A DNA stretch of 14,238 nt from an uncultured Bacteroidota bacterium (GTDB lineage Bacteria; Bacteroidota; Bacteroidia; Chitinophagales; Chitinophagaceae). This document shows positions 1 through 7,083 of this stretch, in pieces. The notes under the pieces are model-generated. The model was given only the letters and a program-made list of their open reading frames with translations, made no database searches and was not told the origin of the DNA. Each line of letters begins with the position of its first letter. Position 1 is the first letter of the stretch. Location of the stretch: positions 1-14,238 of the forward strand of contig CAILMA010000205.1 in assembly GCA_903835145.1 (NCBI GenBank). Reading direction: 5' to 3'. The translations under genes were made by a program, and so were the position numbers.

Positions 1-105
1 CTCCCGGTTTGGGTCTTCGCCCACAGCCTCAATTATACCCCGGTAACTGTCCTTCAGCCGGTTGGTAACATCTTCATCGTAAAACTCTGTTTTCCTGTAT
101 GCCAA
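1..105 (-). CDS. folE: GTP cyclohydrolase I FolE, N-terminal fragment
   Basis: Only the first 35 codons are present; the gene runs off the left edge. The translation begins (L/M)AYRKTEFYDEDVTNRLKD and ends GIIEAVGEDPNRE, matching the helix before the IGEDPxREGL motif of FolE. FolE converts GTP to 7,8-dihydroneopterin triphosphate in the cytoplasm, the first step of folate, queuosine-precursor and biopterin synthesis. No ATG is available: an in-frame TAG lies at 118-120 (read on the minus strand), and between it and the conserved region the only usual start codon is TTG at 103-105 (ATT at 106-108 is the alternative). The upstream minus-strand neighbour is another pterin enzyme, which supports the call. 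The active-site residues lie outside the window, so identity rests on the N-terminal helix and context. Confidence 0.8.
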   Translation of the reverse strand, partial: MAYRKTEFYDEDVTNRLKDSYRGIIEAVGEDPNRE

Positions 106-124
106 AATGAACGTGTTATGCTAA

Positions 125-132
125 CAAAGATA
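125..132 (-). promoter_or_regulatory. -7 promoter element upstream of folE
   Basis: On the minus strand this reads TATCTTTG, a full match to the Bacteroidota -7 consensus TAnnTTTG. It lies 19 bases before the TTG start proposed for folE. I see no TTTG -33 box at the usual 19-base spacing, so this is a single-element prediction. It would allow folE to be transcribed apart from the gene upstream. Confidence 0.45.
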
Positions 133-214
133 AAAGTAGCTCCGCTTTATTGTATTTAGGGAGAAAGCTCTATTTACAAAAGCCGGTATTGAAAAAATAA
201 ATATCACTCAGGGT

Positions 215-625
215 TTACCCAAAATACTCAACAAAAATATTGCGGGTTTCTATGAGCTTAACGCAATGAAGTGTTGCACCATCTTTGTCAAGATAAGGTT
301 TCAGCTCATTCCAAATACCAATAGCCAGATTTTCTGCACTGGTAAATTTACCCTTCATAAAATCCACATCGAGATTCAGGTTTCGGTGGTCCAATTTCTC
401 AACGACTGCGTTCTTTATCAGGTCGCCAAGTGCCTTGGCATTGTAAACAAAACCTGTTTCGGGGTGAGGCTCACCTTTTATGGTTACGTGCAACTCATAA
501 TTATGCCCGTGCCAGTTTTCGTTGGCACACTTCCCGAAAACCTCGTTGTTTTTTTCAACACTCCAGTTCGGGTTACATAATTTATGGGCTGCATTAAAAT
601 GCTCCACCCTCGTCAAATAAATCAT
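215..625 (-). CDS. 6-pyruvoyl-tetrahydropterin synthase / QueD family protein
   Basis: A 136-residue protein, full length for the T-fold PTPS family, which converts dihydroneopterin triphosphate to 6-pyruvoyl- or 6-carboxy-tetrahydropterin. The zinc-binding histidines are H14 (HFNAAH), H39 and H41 (WHGHNY). The candidate catalytic cysteine is C33 (FGKC), the Asp-His pair is D79/H80 (LDHRNLN), and the pterin-anchoring glutamate is E126 (ETRN). The Cys-to-HGH spacing is C-x5-HGH, as in animal PTPS, whereas E. coli QueD has C-x3-HGH. The GFVYN and LDHRNLNLDV segments also resemble animal PTPS. It lies 109 bases upstream of folE on the same strand, so both act on the same intermediate. The end product (queuosine precursor or a biopterin-type cofactor) cannot be settled from sequence. 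The start ATG at 623-625 follows a good promoter. Confidence 0.9.
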   Translation of the reverse strand: MIYLTRVEHFNAAHKLCNPNWSVEKNNEVFGKCANENWHGHNYELHVTIKGEPHPETGFVYNAKALGDLIKNAVVEKLDHRNLNLDVDFMKGKFTSAENLAIGIWNELKPYLDKDGATLHCVKLIETRNIFVEYFG

Positions 626-641
626 TTTTCTAATTTAGCGG

Positions 642-672
642 CAAAATTACGCTTACAATGTCGTTTCACAAA
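642..672 (-). promoter_or_regulatory. Two-element Bacteroidota promoter for the PTPS/QueD gene
   Basis: On the minus strand a TTTG -33 box (669-672) is followed after 19 bases by TAATTTTG (642-649), a full TAnnTTTG -7 element. It lies 16 bases before the ATG at 623-625. This is the only promoter in the window with both boxes at good spacing. It occupies the space left free if mqnB starts at 691 and not at 658. Confidence 0.6.
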
Positions 673-690
673 AAAGTACTTATTTGCAGC

Positions 691-1359
691 ATGAAAATAC
701 TTGTAGTTTCTGCTACAGCTTTCGAAACGAATCCGTTCAGGCAATTTGTTGAAACTAACCCGGCGGGCAACCTAAGCATCACTTTCCTTGTATCTGGTGT
801 AGGCATGGTTAATACCACGTATGCGCTTACGAAGGCACTGGCGGCCCACACCTACGACTTCGTGCTGCAGGCAGGGGTGGGCGGTAGTTTTAGCACCGCA
901 TTGCCACTCGGCGCTGTGACACTCGTTGCGAGCGAAACCTTTGGCGACCTTGGTGCAGAAGACCACGATAATTATCTGGATATCTTCGAAATGGGGCTGA
1001 TTGATGGAAATACGGCACCTTATCGTGCCGGCAAGCTAACACTGCCAGACTCACTAATGCTCCGTTTCATAGACCTGCCAAGAGTAACAGGACTTACTGT
1101 AAATACAGTTAGCGGCAATCAAGACACCATTGATAAAAGAAAAAACAAATTTAACTGCGACGTGGAAAGCATGGAGGGTGCTGCCTTTCACCTTGTCTGT
1201 ATGCAGGAGCAGGTGCCCTTTGCGCAGGTGCGGGCTATCTCTAACTACGTGATTCCCAGGGACAGAAGCCAATGGAAAATGAAGGAAGCCATTACTAATC
1301 TGAACGAATATCTAATAACCTTACTCCATAGCTTGGTAGCTGTATCATACCCCGCTTGA
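691..1359 (+). CDS. mqnB: Futalosine hydrolase MqnB
   Basis: A 222-residue nucleoside hydrolase of the MTAN/PNP-like fold. MqnB splits futalosine into hypoxanthine and dehypoxanthinylfutalosine in the futalosine route to menaquinone. E12 (ATAFE) sits where the catalytic Glu12 of MTA/SAH nucleosidase lies. The glycine-rich segment QAGVGGSF is at 60-67, the FGDLGAEDHD segment around 94-103 is typical of MqnB, and the purine/ribose motif VESMEG is at 158-163. ISN (183-185) stands where MTAN has ISD, a difference I associate with MqnB. An upstream in-frame ATG at 658 would add 11 residues, but those codons overlap the divergent promoter, and MKILVV is the usual family start. TTTG at 683-686 lies four bases before the chosen ATG. 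No other mqn gene is in the window. Confidence 0.87.
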   Translation: MKILVVSATAFETNPFRQFVETNPAGNLSITFLVSGVGMVNTTYALTKALAAHTYDFVLQAGVGGSFSTALPLGAVTLVASETFGDLGAEDHDNYLDIFEMGLIDGNTAPYRAGKLTLPDSLMLRFIDLPRVTGLTVNTVSGNQDTIDKRKNKFNCDVESMEGAAFHLVCMQEQVPFAQVRAISNYVIPRDRSQWKMKEAITNLNEYLITLLHSLVAVSYPA

Positions 1360-1382
1360 GAAACAATAAATATTCGCTACCT

Positions 1383-1400
1383 TTCAATTTTAAATTTGAA
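1383..1400. promoter_or_regulatory. Near-palindrome overlapping a -7 element before the OLD-like gene
   Basis: TTCAATTTTAAATTTGAA is palindromic apart from one mismatched pair. It contains TAAATTTG (1391-1398), a full match to TAnnTTTG on the plus strand, 26 bases before the ATG at 1425. A repressor bound here would cover the promoter. AT-rich palindromes arise easily by chance, so this is a candidate only. Confidence 0.3.
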
Positions 1401-1424
1401 CAACAAAATTATTGATATATTGCA

Positions 1425-2960
1425 ATGAACAGAGTTTTCAATCAGGTATGGGATCAACTAAGAGGTAAAAAAGCGCAGTACCGGGAATTTCTTGAAGAAG
1501 TGACGATTAGTCAGTTCAGAGGTATTGAACATTTACCGGTCCGATTTGAATTCCCGGTAACTGTGATTGCAGGACCAAATGGATGTGGGAAGTCTACTGC
1601 TTTATTTGCTTGTGCGTGTGCCTACAAAGTATCAGACTCGGGTTTTGTTCCCGCAACTATTTTCCCAAATTTAAAAGCTCATTCTGGTGGTCTTACAGAT
1701 TCGATAAAACAAACATCCTTCCAATACAACTATATACACGAGGGTATTCGCATGGGTATGACCTGGTGGCGAAATAAAAGCTGGACGCAACGCGCTTTGT
1801 CCCCTAAGGGTAGCAGCCAACCTTCGAGAGCGGTATACCTCAGAAAGCTGGCCAATTTTACAAGCCCTTCCGAAATAAAAAGTGTTTTAGCGCAGATCTA
1901 CCCGCACACAAGTGCGGTGATCCCTTCGGACCTTATCGCATTTGCACAAAATATAAGTCCAAACCGGTATAAGCAACTACACATAATTTCAAAAGCAGGA
2001 AAAGACTTGCTATTCGCTGAACGGGATGATAAAGAAGTTGCGTATAGTGAATTTCACATGTCAGCTGGCGAAAGGGCAATATTGCGTATTTCAAAAGACA
2101 TATCTAATCTCGAAAACGCTTTAATTCTCATTGATGAAATAGAAGCAGGTCTGCACCCCTACACCCAGCAGCAATTGATGTTGGAGCTGCAGCGGCTTGC
2201 TTTAAGAAACAATTTGCAAATAATAGTAACAACCCACAGCCCGGTAATATTAGATTGTGTACCCGTTGAAGGAAGACTTTTCTTTGAGCGAACTGAAAAC
2301 AACGTAATCGTAAAACCTCCGTATAGGGATATTATCCAAAAAGCGCTGTATGGGCAATCTTTAGAAAAATTAAGCATATTATGTGAAGACAATATAGCGG
2401 AAGCGTTTTTGGGGGGCGTAATGGATGTATTGAATCCAAAACTCGGATTTATGCCTGATGACATTAGCATAGGTAGGGATACGGGTAAAGATATGTTTGG
2501 CCAGCATATTGAAGCATTTGGAAAATTTAAACTTCTCGATGATTTTCTTTTCGTTTTAGATGGAGATGCACAAAACCTTGAATCAGTTTTGAAAGCAATA
2601 GCAGAAAAATTTGGCAAGGCCATACAGCCATTGTTCTTACCGGGTGATGTACCGGAGCGATGGGCATGGGGAATTCTTAACGAATTTGCCAATGATTATG
2701 CAGGTGTTCTTGGCGTTCCTGAAAAGGATCTAAAACAGCGACTTCAGCAATTTGACCTATTGTTTAATAATGCCACCGACAAGCCAACAAATATTATGAA
2801 AAATAAATTTCGTTCTTTTTGCGAGACAATGCGCCAGGATGAAACGGGTATAATGAGAAAAGTTGCACGAAAAGAGGCTGAGCGAAAAAGCCCTGATATG
2901 AAAATATTCATGAATAAATTTGAAACATTACTAACTCAGTGGCAGGCACGAAACAGATAG
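1425..2960 (+). CDS. OLD-like ATPase with TOPRIM-type C-terminus (putative defence nuclease)
   Basis: A 511-residue protein with an ABC/SMC-type ATPase of the AAA_21/OLD group. Walker A is GPNGCGKST (50-58, K56), the signature motif is HMSAGER (211-217), Walker B is LILIDE (233-238) followed by IEAGLHP, and the switch histidine is H271 (TTHSP). After the ATPase, E321 (LCEDNIAE) and the DGD triplet at 379-381 (FVLDGD) fit the Glu and DxD metal-binding motifs of a TOPRIM nuclease, with the spacing expected of OLD-family enzymes. OLD proteins are ATPase-nucleases; several act in phage exclusion. There is no same-strand partner: the next gene is an unrelated membrane protein, which argues against a two-gene Gabija- or Septu-like operon. 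The rows counted are AT-richer than neighbouring core genes. The ATPase call is firm; nuclease activity and defence role are inferred. Confidence 0.82.
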   Translation: MNRVFNQVWDQLRGKKAQYREFLEEVTISQFRGIEHLPVRFEFPVTVIAGPNGCGKSTALFACACAYKVSDSGFVPATIFPNLKAHSGGLTDSIKQTSFQYNYIHEGIRMGMTWWRNKSWTQRALSPKGSSQPSRAVYLRKLANFTSPSEIKSVLAQIYPHTSAVIPSDLIAFAQNISPNRYKQLHIISKAGKDLLFAERDDKEVAYSEFHMSAGERAILRISKDISNLENALILIDEIEAGLHPYTQQQLMLELQRLALRNNLQIIVTTHSPVILDCVPVEGRLFFERTENNVIVKPPYRDIIQKALYGQSLEKLSILCEDNIAEAFLGGVMDVLNPKLGFMPDDISIGRDTGKDMFGQHIEAFGKFKLLDDFLFVLDGDAQNLESVLKAIAEKFGKAIQPLFLPGDVPERWAWGILNEFANDYAGVLGVPEKDLKQRLQQFDLLFNNATDKPTNIMKNKFRSFCETMRQDETGIMRKVARKEAERKSPDMKIFMNKFETLLTQWQARNR

Positions 2961-3026
2961 TGGCTAATTTTTTGGCAAAAAAACATCGGTTTTTCTAAAA
3001 GAGAGTGCCTGATATTTATTATTCCC

Positions 3027-3034
3027 TATTTTTG
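3027..3034 (+). promoter_or_regulatory. -7 promoter element for the DUF6580 gene
   Basis: TATTTTTG is a full TAnnTTTG match, 18 bases before the ATG at 3053. No clear TTTG lies at the -33 position. Confidence 0.4.
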
Positions 3035-3052
3035 CAGACTTAATTGAAACTA

Positions 3053-3607
3053 ATGAAACGTAACGACATCAGCATATTTATTGCTATTACCTTGGTTATT
3101 ACCGCTACCATACTCCGCATCGCCAGCGCAAACATGCATTTTTACAATTTTGCGCCCGTAGCAGCAATAGGTCTTTTTAGCGGTGCGCTGCTTAAAGACA
3201 GGCGCCTGCTGGCTTTATGTATTCCGTTGGCCGGGCAGTTTTTTGCTGATTTATATTTCCAGTTGTTCACAAGCACACCGGGCTTTTATCCAGGTCAGTT
3301 TTTTAACTACGCAGCACTTACTGGTGCTGCTGGCGTTGGCTTGTTGCTTCGTCAGGTTAAAATTTCCACTGTAGTCCCTGCAATTTTTGGTGCAAGCACA
3401 GTTTTCTTTCTGGTTTCAAATTTTGGCTACTTCATGGGCGGTTATAATGGTTATACCTCTGCAGGCCTTTCTAAAACCTATATCGATGCTATTCCTTTCT
3501 ACAGAAATACATTCACTGGCGATCTGATAGGCGGTGCAGTACTTTTTGGTGGTTATTTCATTGCTCAGGCGATCTTCATGAAGAAGTTGCAAAAAGTAAA
3601 AATCTAA
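3053..3607 (+). CDS. DUF6580 family putative membrane transport protein
   Basis: A 184-residue polytopic inner-membrane protein with about six hydrophobic segments, near residues 6-25, 34-47, 52-70, 82-98, 105-127 and 155-175. Family-like motifs are NFAPVAAIGLFSGA (32-45), QFFADLYFQLF (62-72), FFLVSNFGYF (118-127) and TGDLIGG (155-161). The size and segment count resemble the substrate-binding S components of ECF vitamin transporters, and the family is named as a putative transport protein. No substrate is known and no ECF ATPase or T component lies nearby. ATG at 3053 was chosen over the in-frame TTG three codons upstream. The gene is followed by a terminator, so it is probably transcribed alone. 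Confidence 0.72.
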   Translation: MKRNDISIFIAITLVITATILRIASANMHFYNFAPVAAIGLFSGALLKDRRLLALCIPLAGQFFADLYFQLFTSTPGFYPGQFFNYAALTGAAGVGLLLRQVKISTVVPAIFGASTVFFLVSNFGYFMGGYNGYTSAGLSKTYIDAIPFYRNTFTGDLIGGAVLFGGYFIAQAIFMKKLQKVKI

Positions 3608-3631
3608 CAACGACTTGAAATCATATTTGAA

Positions 3632-3660
3632 ATGGGTGGCACGGCCGCCCATTTTTTTTT
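3632..3660 (+). terminator. Rho-independent terminator after the DUF6580 gene
   Basis: Stem ATGGGTGGC (3632-3640), loop ACG, stem GCCGCCCAT (3644-3652) with one G-T wobble, followed by an unbroken run of nine T. It lies 24 bases after the DUF6580 stop and just before the convergent end of the TonB-dependent receptor gene. On the minus strand the hairpin has no good T run, so it mainly serves the plus strand. Confidence 0.85.
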
Positions 3661-3676
3661 GCCCGCTACACCAATT

Positions 3677-5869
3677 TCAAAATCTCTTTGCCTCATCGGG
3701 CGCGGCACTGTTGTGCTCGGCGTTACGGTCCTTTGTACCCCCGAAAACATAAGTGAGTGCCAGGTTTACATTCCTGCTGTTGGGTTGCAGTGTTGTGTGG
3801 CTGTAAAGACCCGGCTGGCGCGTTTCGGATACCGTTCTGTAGATATAAAAAGGATCGTCAATAGTACATTTCACTGTGAGTTTGTCGGCATACCATTTTC
3901 TTGAAACACCAAAATTCATAAAGACATTTTCGTAGTCAGCCGATACAGGACCGGTAACGGTAAAGCTATTGTAGTTCAGCCAGCATTCGGCTATCCACTT
4001 ACCCATTGTCACCTGGTTATTCATCCACAATGCCCCGTAAACACCACTGTTTTTTACAACCTGATTGTTCAGCTGCCCGCTGTAGCTATCCCAGCCGCCC
4101 TGCATAGCTATGGTCAGGTCCCACCACTTCTTCGGCTTGTGGTTGTATGTTAGGGAAAGATTTGCGACTTGCGTGGTGCCGAAATTTATTGGCGCAGTGT
4201 AAGTGGTCCGGGTAGTGTTATCGGCATATACAACATTGCTTATATTGTTATTCACCAGCGACAGGTCGAGGGCCGTGGTAAGGGCGCTTATGTATACGTG
4301 TTTCAGTTCTATGTTGTGGCTGTACTGGGGCAGGAGTTCCGGGTTGCCCTTTTCGTAGGAGTTATAAAACGTGTAGTAGTTGAAGGGGTTCAGCAAATTA
4401 TACTTCGGCCGCTCCACCCTGCGCCCGTAGTTGAGTTCCAGATAGTTGTTGCTATCTGGTTTATAGCTGATAAATGCCGTGGGGAAGAGTGCCGGCAAGC
4501 TACGACTGAAAGCCTCACCATTCACCTGCTGGTAGCCGTGCAGCTGCACCAGCTCACCCCTCAGGCCCAATTGGCCTTCCCACTTCCCGCTTTTATCGAG
4601 GGTCTTGATAGCATTCAGATATAGCGCACCTGTTTTTTCGTTGTACAGAAAGTGGTCTGACCTGCTGGCGTCATGCACCCATCCGGAAGGGCTCAGCGTG
4701 TCGTAGCTGCCGGAATTGTCTACATCGGTATAACTTACCTTTCCCCCGCTTTCCAGCCTTAACCCATCCTTTATTTTAAAGGTATGGTCTATCCGCGCGC
4801 TCCACACCTGTATGTTTATTGGCATGGCGCTCTGCAGTTGCAGCTGCCCGGGCAGGCTTGCGCCACCACTAAAAGCTTCCGTGTTCAGGTTTTGCCCCAT
4901 AAGTCTTGTGAACAGCAGGTAGTCAATATTCACGTTTAGTTCAGATCTCGCCGAAAAAGTGGTTTTCAGATAGGCGTTAACCCCGGCATTTCTCCTCAGA
5001 GAAGACTCCGTTGTATGCCGGGCAAAATCTGTCTCCCCACCACCAAAGCCCTGATTCATGGTGTATACCTCTGTACCCATATTGTTGGTGTAGTATGCAC
5101 CTGTAACACCAATACCCATTGTTGTCTTATCAGAAAAATAGTAGTCGGCCCCGGAGCGCAGGTTCCATTTGTCGTAAACTTCTACCGGAGTAGCATTCAT
5201 TGATGAGGATGCCTCCGTGGCACCGCTGGCATCAAGAAAATGGAAGTCATTTTTCCAGTTTACCGTGCTGCTGGCCTTAATGTAGTTGATGCTGGTATAA
5301 AGGTTCAGTTTGTTAACCCTGTAGTTGAAGAGTAAGGTGGTAACACTGCCATATACCTTGCTTTGGTTGTAGCTGGTGTTGAGGTTGCCATTGAAGCCCT
5401 GCTTCTTCAGCTTTCTCATTTTTATGTTTATGATTCCAGCATTCCCTTCGGCATCATATTGGGCACCGGGCTGGGTTACGAGTTCTATCTGTGCAGCCTC
5501 ATCAACCGGTATACCCTGCAGGTAGTTTTTAAGGTCGTCGCCGCTCAGGTAGGTGGGTCTTCCGTCTATGGTTACCAGTACTCCCTGCTTGCCCACCATA
5601 GTTATGTTCCCGCTTGCGTCAACCGTTACCCCGGGTAGCTTGCGCATCACTTCAAATATATTCTTACCTGCATTGCCCTCTATGGCCTGCAGGTTGATAA
5701 CAGTTTTTCCGGTACCATTTTCTATGGCACTTTTCACTGCGTGCACACTCACTTCCTTAAGTACTTTTGACTTTTGTGTGGTATCAGCCTTTTCCTGTGC
5801 CGCTGCGGGCAACGAACTAAAAACAATAAATACCAAGTAAATCAGGTAGCCGGGGCATAGTTTCAACAT
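3677..5869 (-). CDS. TonB-dependent outer-membrane receptor (OMP_b-brl_3 type)
   Basis: A 730-residue predicted outer-membrane protein. Residues 1-24 form a signal peptide (hydrophobic core YLIYLVFIVFSSL, cleavage near PAAAQ). A plug-like domain spans about 35-152, with NIFEVMRKLPGV (70-81), VTIDGRP (99-105) and QPGAQYDAEGNAGIINIK (133-150). The rest is rich in alternating aromatic beta-strands, ending with NLALTYVFGG and an 18-residue tail. Such receptors import ligands using TonB energy; PF14905-type members often lack a SusD partner, and none is seen here. The N-terminal carboxypeptidase-regulatory-like domain common in relatives is absent: the plug follows the signal peptide after a short linker. 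ATG at 5867-5869 was preferred over one ten codons upstream because it starts a normal signal peptide and lies after the -7 element. The ligand is unknown. Confidence 0.85.
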   Translation of the reverse strand: MLKLCPGYLIYLVFIVFSSLPAAAQEKADTTQKSKVLKEVSVHAVKSAIENGTGKTVINLQAIEGNAGKNIFEVMRKLPGVTVDASGNITMVGKQGVLVTIDGRPTYLSGDDLKNYLQGIPVDEAAQIELVTQPGAQYDAEGNAGIINIKMRKLKKQGFNGNLNTSYNQSKVYGSVTTLLFNYRVNKLNLYTSINYIKASSTVNWKNDFHFLDASGATEASSSMNATPVEVYDKWNLRSGADYYFSDKTTMGIGVTGAYYTNNMGTEVYTMNQGFGGGETDFARHTTESSLRRNAGVNAYLKTTFSARSELNVNIDYLLFTRLMGQNLNTEAFSGGASLPGQLQLQSAMPINIQVWSARIDHTFKIKDGLRLESGGKVSYTDVDNSGSYDTLSPSGWVHDASRSDHFLYNEKTGALYLNAIKTLDKSGKWEGQLGLRGELVQLHGYQQVNGEAFSRSLPALFPTAFISYKPDSNNYLELNYGRRVERPKYNLLNPFNYYTFYNSYEKGNPELLPQYSHNIELKHVYISALTTALDLSLVNNNISNVVYADNTTRTTYTAPINFGTTQVANLSLTYNHKPKKWWDLTIAMQGGWDSYSGQLNNQVVKNSGVYGALWMNNQVTMGKWIAECWLNYNSFTVTGPVSADYENVFMNFGVSRKWYADKLTVKCTIDDPFYIYRTVSETRQPGLYSHTTLQPNSRNVNLALTYVFGGTKDRNAEHNSAAPDEAKRF

Positions 5870-5886
5870 AGGTGCAGTGTATGGCA

Positions 5887-5894
5887 CAAAACTA
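5887..5894 (-). promoter_or_regulatory. -7 promoter element of the TonB-dependent receptor gene
   Basis: On the minus strand this reads TAGTTTTG, a full TAnnTTTG match 17 bases before the chosen ATG. No TTTG box is found at the -33 spacing; instead the nearest AGGTTA repeats begin 21 bases upstream, which suggests an activator-dependent promoter. Confidence 0.5.
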
Positions 5895-5913
5895 CTCAAA
5901 CCCCTTTAGGGAC

Positions 5914-5961
5914 GAGGTTAATCAAGGTTAAACACGTCTGCTTGGAGGTTAATTGAGGTTA
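5914..5961 (-). promoter_or_regulatory. Tandem operator: four phased AGGTTA hexamers upstream of the TonB receptor
   Basis: Two 17-base copies, GAGGTTAATCAAGGTTA (5914-5930) and GAGGTTAATTGAGGTTA (5945-5961), differ at two positions. They contain four AGGTTA hexamers starting at 5915, 5925, 5946 and 5956 (steps of 10, 21 and 10), so all face the same side of the helix. On the receptor's strand they read TAACCT and cover roughly -33 to -79 of the predicted start. This fits a dimeric activator, for example an OmpR/PhoB-like or LytTR response regulator. The regulator is not identified. Confidence 0.5.
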
Positions 5962-5999
5962 GTGAACTGCCCGGCTAGACCTACGTAAAAGGAAAGCAC

Positions 6000-6968
6000 C
6001 TATATAATCCCCTCCCTTACCAGATCGTGAATATGCAGTATGCCTGCGTATCTACCATCCTTAGTTACGATAAGCTGAGAGATGTCCTTGCTGCGCATGA
6101 GTGCGAGTGCCTCGGTTGCGAGTTCTCCACCGTCTATTGATTTTGGGTTGGGGGTGTAAATATCGGCGGCGGTAAGTTGGGTGGGGGTGCTGTTTTTCTC
6201 CAGCATCCGGCGCAGGTCGCCGTCTGTTATTATACCCCGGAGCGCACCGTCGCTATCCACAACTGCTGTTGCACCCAGGCGCTTGCCTGAAATCTCAAAT
6301 ATGATTTCTCTAAGCGAGCTATCCGGCCTCACCTGGGGTTTTTCGTTTGCATCGCTCATATCGGCAACACGCAGGTAAAGGCGCTTGCCCAGCGCGCCGC
6401 CCGGGTGGTAGCGGGCAAAGTCTCTTTCTGTAAAACCATTCAATTGCAGCAGGCAAACCGCAACGGCATCGCCCATCACCATTTGTGCGGTAGTACTTGT
6501 TGTTGGAGCAAGGTTATTGGGGCATGCCTCCTTAGCCACGGTTGTATTCAGGAAAAGGTCAGCATTGGTTGCAAGGTGAGAGCCTTCGTTTCCACAGATA
6601 GCAATGACTTTATTGCCAAAATTCTTAATCAGAGGGACCAGTACCTTTATTTCAGGGCTGTTACCGCTTTTTGATATCACTATAGCTACGTCATCAGCCT
6701 GTATCATACCCAGGTCGCCATGTATAGCATCGGCAGCATGCATGTAAAGTGCGGGTGTGCCGGTTGAGTTGAATGTAGCCACTATTTTTTGGGCTATAAT
6801 TGCACTCTTGCCTATACCACTTACCACTACCCTTCCCTTAGCTTCATGAATTATACGCACTGCCTCTACAAAATCGGCATCTATATATTTCATAAGCATA
6901 GTAACCGATTCGGCTTCAAGCCTTATGGTTTCGAGGGCATTAACAAGTACTGATTCTGGCGAAAACAT
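6000..6968 (-). CDS. kdsD: D-arabinose-5-phosphate isomerase KdsD (KpsF/GutQ family)
   Basis: A 322-residue cytoplasmic enzyme that interconverts ribulose-5-phosphate and arabinose-5-phosphate, the first step of Kdo synthesis for LPS. An N-terminal SIS domain (about 25-190) carries GIGKS (51-55), SKSGNSPE (99-106) and the serine/threonine-rich PTTSTTAQ. Four residues reported as important in E. coli KdsD (K59, E111, E152, H193) align at a constant offset of five with K54, E106, E147 and H188. Two CBS domains follow (about 200-256 and 267-320). The reading frame stays open upstream to 7181, but those codons overlap lutB and the divergent promoter region. ATG at 6966-6968 gives the normal length and lies four bases after a -7 element. 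No other Kdo gene is in the window. Confidence 0.92.
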   Translation of the reverse strand: MFSPESVLVNALETIRLEAESVTMLMKYIDADFVEAVRIIHEAKGRVVVSGIGKSAIIAQKIVATFNSTGTPALYMHAADAIHGDLGMIQADDVAIVISKSGNSPEIKVLVPLIKNFGNKVIAICGNEGSHLATNADLFLNTTVAKEACPNNLAPTTSTTAQMVMGDAVAVCLLQLNGFTERDFARYHPGGALGKRLYLRVADMSDANEKPQVRPDSSLREIIFEISGKRLGATAVVDSDGALRGIITDGDLRRMLEKNSTPTQLTAADIYTPNPKSIDGGELATEALALMRSKDISQLIVTKDGRYAGILHIHDLVREGII

Positions 6969-6972
6969 GGCG

Positions 6973-6980
6973 CAAAGGTA
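6973..6980 (-). promoter_or_regulatory. -7 promoter element abutting the kdsD start (leaderless)
   Basis: On the minus strand TACCTTTG is followed by only four bases (CGCC) before the kdsD ATG. Transcription would start at or next to the A of the start codon, giving a leaderless mRNA. The arrangement supports 6968 as the true start. Confidence 0.5.
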
Positions 6981-7083
6981 AATGAATAATTGCTCCGGTA
7001 AAGCGGCATAAAGTTTCAACCTCCGGTTAATTTCCTTAATTTTACCCCGTTCCAATTGTCTACTTTTACCACTATTTCTATAA

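Noticed and set aside
2159..2692. 177-codon open frame on the minus strand within the OLD-like gene
   Set aside because: Antisense to Walker B and the TOPRIM-type region; composition is that of a shadow frame.
2977..2995. Hairpin AAAAACATCGGTTTTT after the OLD-like gene as a terminator
   Set aside because: The stem is A-T only and the loop short; too weak to call.
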